From: Hyphomicrobiales bacterium
GTDB taxonomy: Bacteria > Pseudomonadota > Alphaproteobacteria > Rhizobiales > Rhizobiaceae
Reading direction: 5' to 3'
Length of the DNA stretch: 64,000 nt
Assembly: GCA_900467685.1 (NCBI GenBank)
Contig: UBQX01000005.1
Span: 124,001 to 188,000 of the forward strand
Each line of letters opens with the position of its first letter. Positions within the stretch are counted from its first letter, which is position 1. The notes beneath the pieces are model-generated. The model made no database searches, had not been told where the DNA came from, and saw only the letters and a program-made list of their open reading frames with translations. Below, in pieces: positions 54,084 through 61,662 of the stretch. Both the position numbers and the translations under genes were made by a program.

Positions 54084-54593
54084 GTGACCTTAGCATTTTC
54101 GACCTTCACGATGGACATCGCCGCCGTCAAGCGTGCCTTCTCGCTGGTGCCAAGCGGCGTGGCGGTGATCACCACCCGCGACCGCGACGGCAAGGCGCAT
54201 GGGTTTACAGCCAGTTCCTTCACGCCGCTTTCGCTTGATCCGCTGATGGTGCTGGTCTGCATCGGGCGCAATGCCCGTTGTTTTGAAGCCTTCATGGACG
54301 CCTCGCATCTCGGCATCAGCGTGTTGCGCGGCAGCCAGGCAGACGTTGCGATGCAGTTTTCCTCCAAGTCCGCGGACAAGTTTGCCAATCTCGAGACGGA
54401 GGACGGTCCATTTGGCTCGCCGCTCATTCGCGGCGCCGTCTCCACCTTCGAAGGCGCCGTCGCCGGGCGCTTCCCCGGCGGCGACCACATGGTGCTGACC
54501 GTATCGGTCGATCACATGACGCTCGAAGACGAAGGCGATGTCATGGCCTATTTCGCGCGCGGCTTCAGCGCGCTTGCGGTGCCGGCGCCATAG
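54084..54593 (+). CDS. Flavin reductase (NADH:FMN), partner of LLM monooxygenase
   Basis: 169 aa, flavin reductase-like split barrel. AVKRAFSLVPSGVAVITTRD, GFTASSFTPLSLDPLMVLVC and LGISVLRGSQADVAMQFS are family motifs. The GTG at 54084 is chosen as CGGAGG precedes it by seven bases; it lies one base after the LLM stop codon. It supplies reduced FMN to the monooxygenase; the pair forms a two-component system. Confidence 0.9.
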   Translation: MTLAFSTFTMDIAAVKRAFSLVPSGVAVITTRDRDGKAHGFTASSFTPLSLDPLMVLVCIGRNARCFEAFMDASHLGISVLRGSQADVAMQFSSKSADKFANLETEDGPFGSPLIRGAVSTFEGAVAGRFPGGDHMVLTVSVDHMTLEDEGDVMAYFARGFSALAVPAP

Positions 54594-54675
54594 TCCTTTC
54601 AGACGTATTCGGTTCAGTCCGCGCGGGAAATGGTGGCGATCGGCAATCCAAGCTCCACGAGGCACGCATCCAACG

Positions 54676-56259
54676 ATGAGATCCGACGAATTCGACACGA
54701 TCATCATCGGCGGCGGAACCGCGGGATGCGTCCTTGCCAGCCGGTTAAGCGAGGATGCACGTCACCGGGTCCTGTTACTGGAGGCAGGGCCCGGTGGCTG
54801 GCATCCGCTCGTGAACATGCCGCGCGGATGGGTCAAGCTCACCCACGATCCAAACCGCGCGTGGTCCTTTCCCGTAGAACCGCAACCTGGCCGTCCGGCC
54901 GGGGAACGCTGGGCCCGCGGGCGCGGTCTCGGCGGCTCCAGCGCCATCAACGGCATGGTCTATTGCCGCGGCGCGCCGCAGGATTATGACGGCTGGAAAT
55001 CGTTCGGCGTCAGAGGATGGGACTGGAGCGATATCGAACCGGGGTTCAGCGCCATCGAGCGCGTGCTCGGCACCAGCCTGCGCCCGCTTCCCGAACCGCT
55101 TTACAGCGCCGTCATGAATGCCGGGATCGAGATGGGGCTCAGCCCCCTCGACCGTATGGATAGCGGCACGGAAGGCGTTGGCGTCTATCGGCACAGCATC
55201 GACAGGCGCGGCGTGCGCTCCAGTGCCGCCCGCACCTTTCTCGATCCGGCCAGGGGACGATCCAATCTGACGGTTCGCGCCAACGCAAGGGCGAGCCGCA
55301 TCCTGTTCGAGGACGGCCGCGCGAGCGGGGTCGAATACCGCACACCGGCCGGGCTCGCGACTGTTCGCGCAAGCCGCGAGGTCATCGTGTCGTGTGGTGC
55401 CATCCAGTCTCCGCATCTTCTTCAGGTCTCCGGGATCGGTCCGGCCCATGTCCTGAAACAGGTCGTGGAAAAGGCAGGCATTGCGCCAGTCGCGGTCAGT
55501 CCGGGCGTCGGCCAGAACCTCGCCGAACATCTGGTCATTGCCTTGCCGCACCGTCTGCGCGGGATAGACGGCCATAACCGGCGACTGAGCGGCTTCAATC
55601 TCGTTGGCGAGGTGCTGCGCTACTATCTCCGGCGCAGCGGCCCCCTCGCCTATGGCGCATCCGAAATGGGGGCCTTCGTCCGGTCGCGTCCGGATGTCGC
55701 CTATCCGGACCTTCAGCTTTCACTTTCGCCGTACACGTTTGCGCGCGGCCTTCTCCAGGGAAAACTGCTGCTTGAGCGCGAGCCCGGCCTCACCATCATC
55801 GGCTATGCCCTGCGCCCCGAAAGCCGCGGCATGATCACGGCCACAAGCAGCGATATCGCGCAGATGCCGAGGATCGACGCAAACTGGCTGGCAACCGAGG
55901 GGGACCGGCAGACCGCGATCGCGATGATGCGCGCCATGCGCCGGTTCATCGCGCAGCCGAGCCTGAAGCCCTTTATCGAGCGCGAAATCTGGCCGGGCCT
56001 GGAGACGGTGAGCGATGACGACATGCTGGAGGCTTTCAGAACGAGTTTCGTATCCGGCCTGCATGCGGTCGGCACCTGCCGCATGGGCTCAGATGCGAAT
56101 GCCGTGGTCGATGAGAGACTGCGCGTTCGCGGGGTCCAAGGCCTGCGCGTCGTCGACGCGTCGGTGATACCGGCGCCCGTATCCAGCAACACGAATGGCC
56201 CCGTCATGGGGCTTGCCTGGCGCGCCGCCGATCTGATCGTCGCTGATCGGCGGGCGTAA
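54676..56259 (+). CDS. GMC-family FAD oxidoreductase (choline dehydrogenase-like)
   Basis: 527 aa. FAD dinucleotide motif FDTIIIGGGTAGCVLASRLS, GMC signature 1 in RGRGLGGSSAINGMVYCRGA, signature 2 near SCGAIQSPHLLQVSGIGP, and C-terminal catalytic His region VSGLHAVGTCRMGSDANAVV plus ASVIPAPVSSNTNGPVMGLA. It oxidises a primary or secondary alcohol. ATG 54676 starts the FAD motif at residue 7; no strong ribosome site is visible. Some GMC enzymes oxidise sterols, but this one is of the alcohol/choline dehydrogenase group, so an alcohol on the substrate or side chain is a guess. Confidence 0.9.
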   Translation: MRSDEFDTIIIGGGTAGCVLASRLSEDARHRVLLLEAGPGGWHPLVNMPRGWVKLTHDPNRAWSFPVEPQPGRPAGERWARGRGLGGSSAINGMVYCRGAPQDYDGWKSFGVRGWDWSDIEPGFSAIERVLGTSLRPLPEPLYSAVMNAGIEMGLSPLDRMDSGTEGVGVYRHSIDRRGVRSSAARTFLDPARGRSNLTVRANARASRILFEDGRASGVEYRTPAGLATVRASREVIVSCGAIQSPHLLQVSGIGPAHVLKQVVEKAGIAPVAVSPGVGQNLAEHLVIALPHRLRGIDGHNRRLSGFNLVGEVLRYYLRRSGPLAYGASEMGAFVRSRPDVAYPDLQLSLSPYTFARGLLQGKLLLEREPGLTIIGYALRPESRGMITATSSDIAQMPRIDANWLATEGDRQTAIAMMRAMRRFIAQPSLKPFIEREIWPGLETVSDDDMLEAFRTSFVSGLHAVGTCRMGSDANAVVDERLRVRGVQGLRVVDASVIPAPVSSNTNGPVMGLAWRAADLIVADRRA

Positions 56260-56279
56260 AACGGGACATGCCGCGCGCG

Positions 56280-57080
56280 CTAGCTCTTCGGCGCGTGCCT
56301 TTCTACGAGATCAAGGAAAAGCGGCCGCTCGCCGCCGCCATGCACTTCCAGCGTCGCGCCGGATACGAATGCTGCCCATGGCGAGGCGAGATAAAACACG
56401 GCATCAGCGATATCGCTTCCCCGGCCCATGCGTTTCATAGGCAACGATTGCGCGATCGCCTCCTGGGCTTCGCGCGAGCCGTAGGTCAGTTCCGCCTGCT
56501 CGGTTTCGATAAGGCCGACGATGATCGCATTCACGCGGATCAGCGGACCCCATTCCTGCGCCAGGCTCTTTGTGAGGCTGAGCAGACCGGCCTTGGCCGC
56601 GCCATAGGCAGCCGTTCCCGGCGACGGGCGGGCACCGGAGACGCTGGCAATGTTGATGATAGAGCCGCCTTCTGCCTGCTGGGCCATGTGAGAATGGACC
56701 GCCTGCGACAAATAGAGCGGTGCGAGGAGATTGAGGCCGATGATGGCCTCCGAGAAGCGCGGCGAGACGGTGGCGGCATCCACCGCCGGCGAGCCGCCGG
56801 CATTGTTCACCAGAATATCCACCCGCCCGTGCTCTGCTGCCACCGCGTCCACGAAAGCCTTGCAGTTTGCTGCCGTCCTCACATCACATTGATGAAAATC
56901 AGCCTGCCGCCCGCCTGCCGAGACCGGCGTTTCAGGCGCCGTGCGGGCACAGATGGCCACCGTTGCACCGGCTGATAGCAGCGCCTCGGCAATTGCCCGG
57001 CCAATACCCTTGGTGCCACCCGTGACAATGGCCACCCGCCCTTTCAGCAGATCGGCAAATACGGTGTGTGGATCGTTCAT
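56280..57080 (-). CDS. Classical SDR oxidoreductase
   Basis: 266 aa. Cofactor motif VAIVTGGTKGIGRAIAEALL with ICART (NADP or NAD unclear). Active site INIASVSGARPSPGTAAYGA followed by AK gives Ser, Tyr and Lys. The ATG at 57080 has GGGAA six bases upstream and is preferred to that at 57092. It converges with the GMC gene and diverges from the FadD3-like gene. Confidence 0.86.
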   Translation of the reverse strand: MNDPHTVFADLLKGRVAIVTGGTKGIGRAIAEALLSAGATVAICARTAPETPVSAGGRQADFHQCDVRTAANCKAFVDAVAAEHGRVDILVNNAGGSPAVDAATVSPRFSEAIIGLNLLAPLYLSQAVHSHMAQQAEGGSIINIASVSGARPSPGTAAYGAAKAGLLSLTKSLAQEWGPLIRVNAIIVGLIETEQAELTYGSREAQEAIAQSLPMKRMGRGSDIADAVFYLASPWAAFVSGATLEVHGGGERPLFLDLVERHAPKS

Positions 57081-57168
57081 CGGCGTTCCCATCTTCAGAG
57101 TTGGCGCGCTTCATCTAGAGACCGAAGCCGGCTATCCTTGCCAATAGCGCAGTGATGCCCTTCGGCAA

Positions 57169-57188
57169 TTCGTCTTTTCGGACGATGC
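57169..57188 (+). promoter_or_regulatory. Regulon dyad, site J
   Basis: TTCGTCTTTTCGGACGATGC, where CGTC-N6-GACG is a perfect inverted repeat. It lies 55 bp before the GTG (82 bp before the ATG) of the FadD3-like gene and about 90 bp from the divergent SDR. Confidence 0.75.
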
Positions 57189-57243
57189 AGCGATAGACAC
57201 GCGACGGCAAGAGTTGTGGCCGTTGAGTTGAGAGGTTTGGCGC

Positions 57244-58854
57244 GTGCAAGGCGCCTCTAAGCGGTTGAAGATGACGAGACACGAGACGTCCTGGACTTTC
57301 ACGACCATCCCAGATCTGTGCGAACGCGCTGCCGAACTATACGGCGATGCGCCGGCCATCGAGGACGGCATCACCTTGAGCTTCAAGGAATTCAACCGGC
57401 TGCGCAAACGGGTCGCGGCTGCGCTCATCGCATCGGGTGTCCAGAAGGGCGACCGGGTGATGATCTGGGGGCCGAACACCTGGAAATGGTTCGCGGCGGC
57501 GATGGGCCTCGTGAGCATCGGTGGCGTGCTCATCCCCTGCAGCACGCGCTTCAAGGGCAATGAAGTCGGCGAGCTTGCGCGGCGAAGCGGCGCGACGCTG
57601 ATGTTTTCCACCGGAGACTTCCTCAATCAGTATTACCCCAGCCTGCTTTCGCACGAGACGCGCAGCCTGCTCCGCGAGGTCATCGTGTTCGATGGCGCGA
57701 GAGCTGATGAAACGGCCTGGGATGATTTTCTCGCGCGGGCGGACGCCACAAGCGACCGCGATCTCGAGGCCCGCATTGCTGCCGTTGACCCCGACGATCT
57801 CTGCGACATGCTCTTCACCTCCGGCACGACGGGTTACCCCAAGGGCGTCATGTACGGCCACCGGCAGTGCCTGCGCGCGATCGATGCCTGGGCGACGCGG
57901 GTCGGGATTACGCGCGGCGATCGCATACTGGTCATCCCGCCCTTCTTCCACGCCTTCGGCTACCGGTCGGGCGCGATCGTCTCGATCATGCGCGGCGCCA
58001 CGCTTCTGCCGCACCTGACCTTTGATCCGGCAGAGATCCTGAGACGGGTTTCAGACGAAAAGATCAGCGTCATCCCCGGCCCGCCGGCGATCTTCCACGG
58101 CATGCTGCAACATCCCGAACTCGCGCGCTTTGACACGTCGAGCCTCAGGCTCGGCATTACCGGCGGGGCGGTCGTGCCCTCGACGCTCATTCGGCGCATG
58201 CGCTCCGACCTCGGCTTTGCGGGTGTCGTCAACGGCTATGGCCTGACCGAGTGTGGCGGCTATGGCACGATGTGCCGGTCGGACGACGATGACGAGGTGA
58301 TCGCCAACACGTCCGGCAAGCCGTTTCCGGACACGGAAGTGCGGATCATGGGTGCAGACGGCACCCTCGTTGCGGACGGTGAAGCGGGTGAAGTCGTCAT
58401 CCGCGGCTATATCGTCATGAAGGGCTATTTCAATGATGAGGAATCGACCGGAAACACCATCGACAAAAATGGATGGCTGCATACGGGCGATATCGGCTAT
58501 TTCGACACGAACGGAAACCTGCGCATCGAAGACCGCGTCAAGGACATGTACATCACCGGCGGGTTCAACTGCTATCCCGCCGAGATCGAGCGCTTCATGA
58601 GCGCGCATCCCGCCATTGGCCAGATTTCGGTCATCGGCGTCGCCGACGAGCGCCTCGGTGAAGTCGGCAAGGCCTTCGTGGTCCTGCGCCCGGGTGCCAG
58701 CGCCACGGAACAGGAACTGATCGACTGGGCGCGCGCCAATATCGCAAACTTCAAGGTGCCGCGTTCCATCGAATTTCGCGCCGCCCTGCCGACCAGCCCC
58801 CAGGGCAAGGTGTTGAAGGACGAACTTCGCAAGTCGGTGGCGATGGCAAGCTAA
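57244..58854 (+). CDS. fadD3: FadD3-like acyl-CoA synthetase (HIP-CoA ligase)
   Basis: 536 aa. AMP-forming ligase: P-loop MLFTSGTTGYPKGVMYGHRQ, A5 NGYGLTECGGYGTMCRSDDD, DGWLH-type A7 in NGWLHTGDIGYFDTNGNLRI, A8 DRVKDMYITGGFNCYPAEIE and A10 Lys in PTSPQGKVLKDELR. Segments PFFHAFGYRSGAIVSIMRGA, TLLPHLTFDP and VIPGPPAIFHGMLQHPE are like FadD3 of M. tuberculosis, which activates HIP with CoA and starts ring C/D breakdown. A GTG at 57244 has GAGAGG eight bases upstream; the in-frame ATG at 57271 is the alternative. Its own regulon site and terminator make it a single-gene unit. Confidence 0.86.
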   Translation: MQGASKRLKMTRHETSWTFTTIPDLCERAAELYGDAPAIEDGITLSFKEFNRLRKRVAAALIASGVQKGDRVMIWGPNTWKWFAAAMGLVSIGGVLIPCSTRFKGNEVGELARRSGATLMFSTGDFLNQYYPSLLSHETRSLLREVIVFDGARADETAWDDFLARADATSDRDLEARIAAVDPDDLCDMLFTSGTTGYPKGVMYGHRQCLRAIDAWATRVGITRGDRILVIPPFFHAFGYRSGAIVSIMRGATLLPHLTFDPAEILRRVSDEKISVIPGPPAIFHGMLQHPELARFDTSSLRLGITGGAVVPSTLIRRMRSDLGFAGVVNGYGLTECGGYGTMCRSDDDDEVIANTSGKPFPDTEVRIMGADGTLVADGEAGEVVIRGYIVMKGYFNDEESTGNTIDKNGWLHTGDIGYFDTNGNLRIEDRVKDMYITGGFNCYPAEIERFMSAHPAIGQISVIGVADERLGEVGKAFVVLRPGASATEQELIDWARANIANFKVPRSIEFRAALPTSPQGKVLKDELRKSVAMAS

Positions 58855-58901
58855 GCGCCAGGTTTTTAGGGAACGAGAAGCCAAAAATTGCTTCGGCAAT
58901 A

Positions 58902-58930
58902 GAAAAAGGCGGGAATTTCCCGCCTTTTTC
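58902..58930. terminator. Bidirectional intrinsic terminator between fadD3 and SDR
   Basis: A perfect 12-bp stem (GAAAAAGGCGGG 58902-58913, CCCGCCTTTTTC 58919-58930) with A-run on one side and T-run on the other, so it works on both strands. A small UUCG-type hairpin (ATTGC/GCAAT, 58887-58900) precedes it. Confidence 0.92.
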
Positions 58931-58978
58931 AGTAGGTTTCTCTTCAGTTTCCGAGAGCTGTCGGCCGCAAGCCCCTGC

Positions 58979-59887
58979 TCAGGAGGTACCGTAAGCCGGC
59001 TTGGGGGCCGGTCGCGCAGCCACCAGTTCCTCGATCTTCTGCCCCAGTTCAGCAGCCTCCCAGGGGGCTCCCTTATCGAACTCCGGACCGTCGTTCCAGC
59101 CCAGAGCGAGCCGGATGGTGCCGCCCAGCAGTTCAAAGATCTGCCCCGTCACCTTCTGCGATCGCTCGCTGCAAAGCCAGGCGACGAGCGGAGCGGTGTT
59201 TTCCGGCGCATAGATGTCGAATTCGCCCGCCTTGGGTTTCATGGCGTCGGCAAAGGCCGTTTCGGTCATGCGGGTGCGGGCATTCGGCGCCAGACCATTG
59301 ACCGTGATTCCATAGCGGGCAAGCTCTGCCGCCTGAACAAGGGTCAGCGATGCGATGCCGCCCTTTGCGGCTGAATAGGCGCTCTGGCCGACAGAGCCCT
59401 GAAGCCCGGCCCCTGAAGACGTGTTGACGATGCGCGCGTTGACGGTCTCGCCGGCCTTCTGGCGAGCGCGCCAGTAATCGACCGCGTGACGGCTGACGCA
59501 GAAATGACCGCGCAGATGCACCCGGATGACGGCATCCCATTCCTCCGGCGTGCAGGACACGAACATGCGGTCGCGCACGAAACCGGCGTTGTTCACCACA
59601 GCATGCAGATCGCCGAATGCGTCGAGCGCGGCTTTGACGATCCGTCCTCCCGCCTCGTAATCGGTCACGTCGTCATAGTTGGCGACCGCCTCGCCGCCGA
59701 AAGACCGGATTTCGTCGACCACCTGCTGGGCCGGCGTCTCGGCGGTGGCATCGCCATGCGTCCCAACACCGAGGTCGTTGACGACCACCTTTGCGCCCTC
59801 GCGGGCGAGACCCAGCGCATAGGCGCGGCCCAGGCCCCGTCCGGCCCCCGTGACAATAACAACCCTGTTTTCGCAGATATTGGCCAT
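58979..59887 (-). CDS. Hsd4A-like SDR (3-hydroxyacyl-CoA/17beta-hydroxysteroid dehydrogenase)
   Basis: 302 aa. VVIVTGAGRGLGRAYALGLA with REGAKVVVNDLG is the motif of type-2 multifunctional enzyme dehydrogenases and of Hsd4A. Active site IVNTSSGAGLQGSVGQSAYS followed by AAK carries Ser, Tyr and Lys. A later WNDGPEFDKG also fits this group. In actinobacteria Hsd4A acts on 3-hydroxyacyl-CoA in the sterol side chain. ATG 59887 has AGAGGG upstream. It is downstream of a gamma-carbonic-anhydrase-like gene, a FadA5-like thiolase and an acyl-CoA dehydrogenase pair, a set that suits side-chain beta-oxidation. Confidence 0.87.
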   Translation of the reverse strand: MANICENRVVIVTGAGRGLGRAYALGLAREGAKVVVNDLGVGTHGDATAETPAQQVVDEIRSFGGEAVANYDDVTDYEAGGRIVKAALDAFGDLHAVVNNAGFVRDRMFVSCTPEEWDAVIRVHLRGHFCVSRHAVDYWRARQKAGETVNARIVNTSSGAGLQGSVGQSAYSAAKGGIASLTLVQAAELARYGITVNGLAPNARTRMTETAFADAMKPKAGEFDIYAPENTAPLVAWLCSERSQKVTGQIFELLGGTIRLALGWNDGPEFDKGAPWEAAELGQKIEELVAARPAPKPAYGTS

Positions 59888-59913
59888 GTTTACCCTCTGA
59901 TGTCCTGAATGCC

Positions 59914-60507
59914 CTAGCGGCTGAGCCGTACGGCTTTGGCGTTGCCCGCGTTTCGCCTGCGGCCGTCCTCGGCGACCTCGAGCGGCTCGCATTCAACCAA
60001 CGCTGCGAGAGACCGGTCGGCAAGCCGCTGATATTCGCCGTCGCCATTGTTGCGCCAGCGGATCGCCTCTTCGGCCAGCTCCCGCACCGGCTTTGCCGGA
60101 TTGCCGGCGATGAGACTGCGCGGCGGCATCTGCGCATCGTTTTTGACGAGGCTCAGCGCTGCAACAAGGCTGTCTTCTCCGACGACAGCGCCATCGAGCA
60201 CCACCGCATGCATGCCGATAAGCGCGTTCACGCCGATCGTGCAGCCGTGCAGGATGGCGCCATGACCGACTGTTGCGCCCCGCTCCACGATACAGTCCGA
60301 GCCGGAGCCCGTGTGGAGTACGCAATTGTCCTGAATGCTGGTATCGCCAACCACCGTGATGCGGCCGAAGTCGCCGCGAAGCGATGCGCCGGGCCCGATA
60401 TAGCAGCGCGGCCCCACCGTCACGTCGCCGATCAGCACGGCTGTCGGATGGAGATAGCTTGTCGGATCGACGACGGGGATGATCCCTTCAAAGGCGTAGC
60501 AGGGCAT
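59914..60507 (-). CDS. Gamma-carbonic anhydrase-like hexapeptide protein (PaaY/CaiE type)
   Basis: 197 aa. Left-handed beta-helix with hexapeptide repeats (AVLIGDVTVGPRCYIGPGAS onward) and the metal-binding His set of the family (VLHTGSG, ATVGHGAILHGC, ALIGMHAVVL). The C-terminal helix follows. In the phenylacetate pathway PaaY is such a protein and hydrolyses a dead-end CoA ester; a similar safeguard thioesterase is possible in this CoA-based operon, but carbonic anhydrase activity cannot be excluded. Located three bases after the thiolase stop. Confidence 0.85.
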   Translation of the reverse strand: MPCYAFEGIIPVVDPTSYLHPTAVLIGDVTVGPRCYIGPGASLRGDFGRITVVGDTSIQDNCVLHTGSGSDCIVERGATVGHGAILHGCTIGVNALIGMHAVVLDGAVVGEDSLVAALSLVKNDAQMPPRSLIAGNPAKPVRELAEEAIRWRNNGDGEYQRLADRSLAALVECEPLEVAEDGRRRNAGNAKAVRLSR

Positions 60508-60510
60508 CTA

Positions 60511-61662
60511 TCAGAGCCTTTCGATGATCGTGACGTTGGCCTGACCGCCGCCTTCGCACATCGTCTGCAAGGCGTATCGCCCGTTCCGGCGCTCAAGTTC
60601 GTTCAGCATCGTCGTCATGATGCGCGCGCCCGTCGCGCCCAGCGGATGACCCAGGGCAATCGCACCACCGTTGACATTGACCTTGTCGTGCGGAATGCCG
60701 AGCTCCTTCATCCAGGCGAGCGGGATCGAGGCAAAGGCCTCGTTGCATTCAAACAGATCGATATCCTCGATCTTGAGGCCGGTCTTCTTCAGGGCATGGC
60801 GGGTGGCCGGGATCGGCGCGCTCAGCATCCAGACCGGATCGTCGCCCCGGACCGAAATATGATGGATTCGCGCGCGGGGCTTCAGGTTATGGTCCTTCAG
60901 CGCCTGTTCCGAGGCGATCAGCAGCGCGGCGGACGCGTCGGAATTCTGGCTCGACACGCCGGCCGTCACGCGGCCGCCTTCGACAAGGGTCTTGAGGGTC
61001 GCCATCTTTTCAAGAGATGTGTCGCGGCGCGGGGTTTCGTCGACGGAAAAATCGCCGATAGGCGCGATTTCCTTGACGAAATAGCCGGCATCAATCGCCG
61101 CGATTGCGCGCGCGTGACTTTCATAAGCAAAGGCTTCCATGTCCTCGCGGCTGACCTGCCATTTCTCGGCGATCATTTCGGCGGAGCGGAACTGGCTCAC
61201 TTCCTGGGTGCCATATCGGGCAATCCAGCCCGGCGAGGTGGAGAAGGGATCGGGGAAGCCATACTGCTGGCCAACGATCATCGCAGCCGAAATCGGGATC
61301 ATGTTGAGGTTCTGGACGCCGCCTGCGACCACAAGGTCCTGCGTTCCGCTCATGACGCCCTGCGCGGCAAAGTGAACCGCCTGCTGGGCGGAGCCGCATT
61401 GACGATCGACCGTGACGCCCGGAACATGATCGGGCATGCCGGCGACCAGCCAGCAGGTGCGCGCGATGTCGCCTGCCTGGCTGCCGATCGTTTCGGTGCA
61501 GCCGTAGATGACATCTTCGACCGCGCCGGGATCGATGCCCGTCCGTTGCATCAGCGCGCGGATCGGAACCGCGCCGAGATCGGCGGAATGCAGGCCGGCC
61601 AGCGAGCCCTTCTTGCGTCCGATCGGCGTGCGGATGGCGTCGACGATATAGGCCTCAGGCAT
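60511..61662 (-). CDS. Thiolase, FadA5-like (steroid side-chain type)
   Basis: 383 aa. Active-site Cys in VDRQCGSAQQAVHFAAQGVM, His in NGGAIALGHPLGATGAR, second Cys in MCEGGGQANVTIIERL. The N-terminal IVDAIRTPIGRKKGSLAGLH and the catalytic CGSAQQA resemble FadA5 (CGSGQQA) more than ordinary acetyl-CoA acetyltransferases. It cleaves 3-oxoacyl-CoA; FadA5 acts on the sterol side chain. The eight-base overlap with the acyl-CoA dehydrogenase gene shows coupling. Confidence 0.87.
   Translation of the reverse strand: MPEAYIVDAIRTPIGRKKGSLAGLHSADLGAVPIRALMQRTGIDPGAVEDVIYGCTETIGSQAGDIARTCWLVAGMPDHVPGVTVDRQCGSAQQAVHFAAQGVMSGTQDLVVAGGVQNLNMIPISAAMIVGQQYGFPDPFSTSPGWIARYGTQEVSQFRSAEMIAEKWQVSREDMEAFAYESHARAIAAIDAGYFVKEIAPIGDFSVDETPRRDTSLEKMATLKTLVEGGRVTAGVSSQNSDASAALLIASEQALKDHNLKPRARIHHISVRGDDPVWMLSAPIPATRHALKKTGLKIEDIDLFECNEAFASIPLAWMKELGIPHDKVNVNGGAIALGHPLGATGARIMTTMLNELERRNGRYALQTMCEGGGQANVTIIERL

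Noticed and set aside
54676-56259. Reading the GMC protein as a cholesterol oxidase
   Set aside because: The motifs fit the choline/alcohol dehydrogenase group and there is no specific sign of the ChoD type; kept as a general GMC oxidoreductase.
59897-59918. A CTAGGGCATTCAGGACATCA-like sequence before the Hsd4A-like gene
   Set aside because: It resembles the dyad but has altered spacing and lacks GACGATG; the gene is inside an operon, so no promoter is expected.
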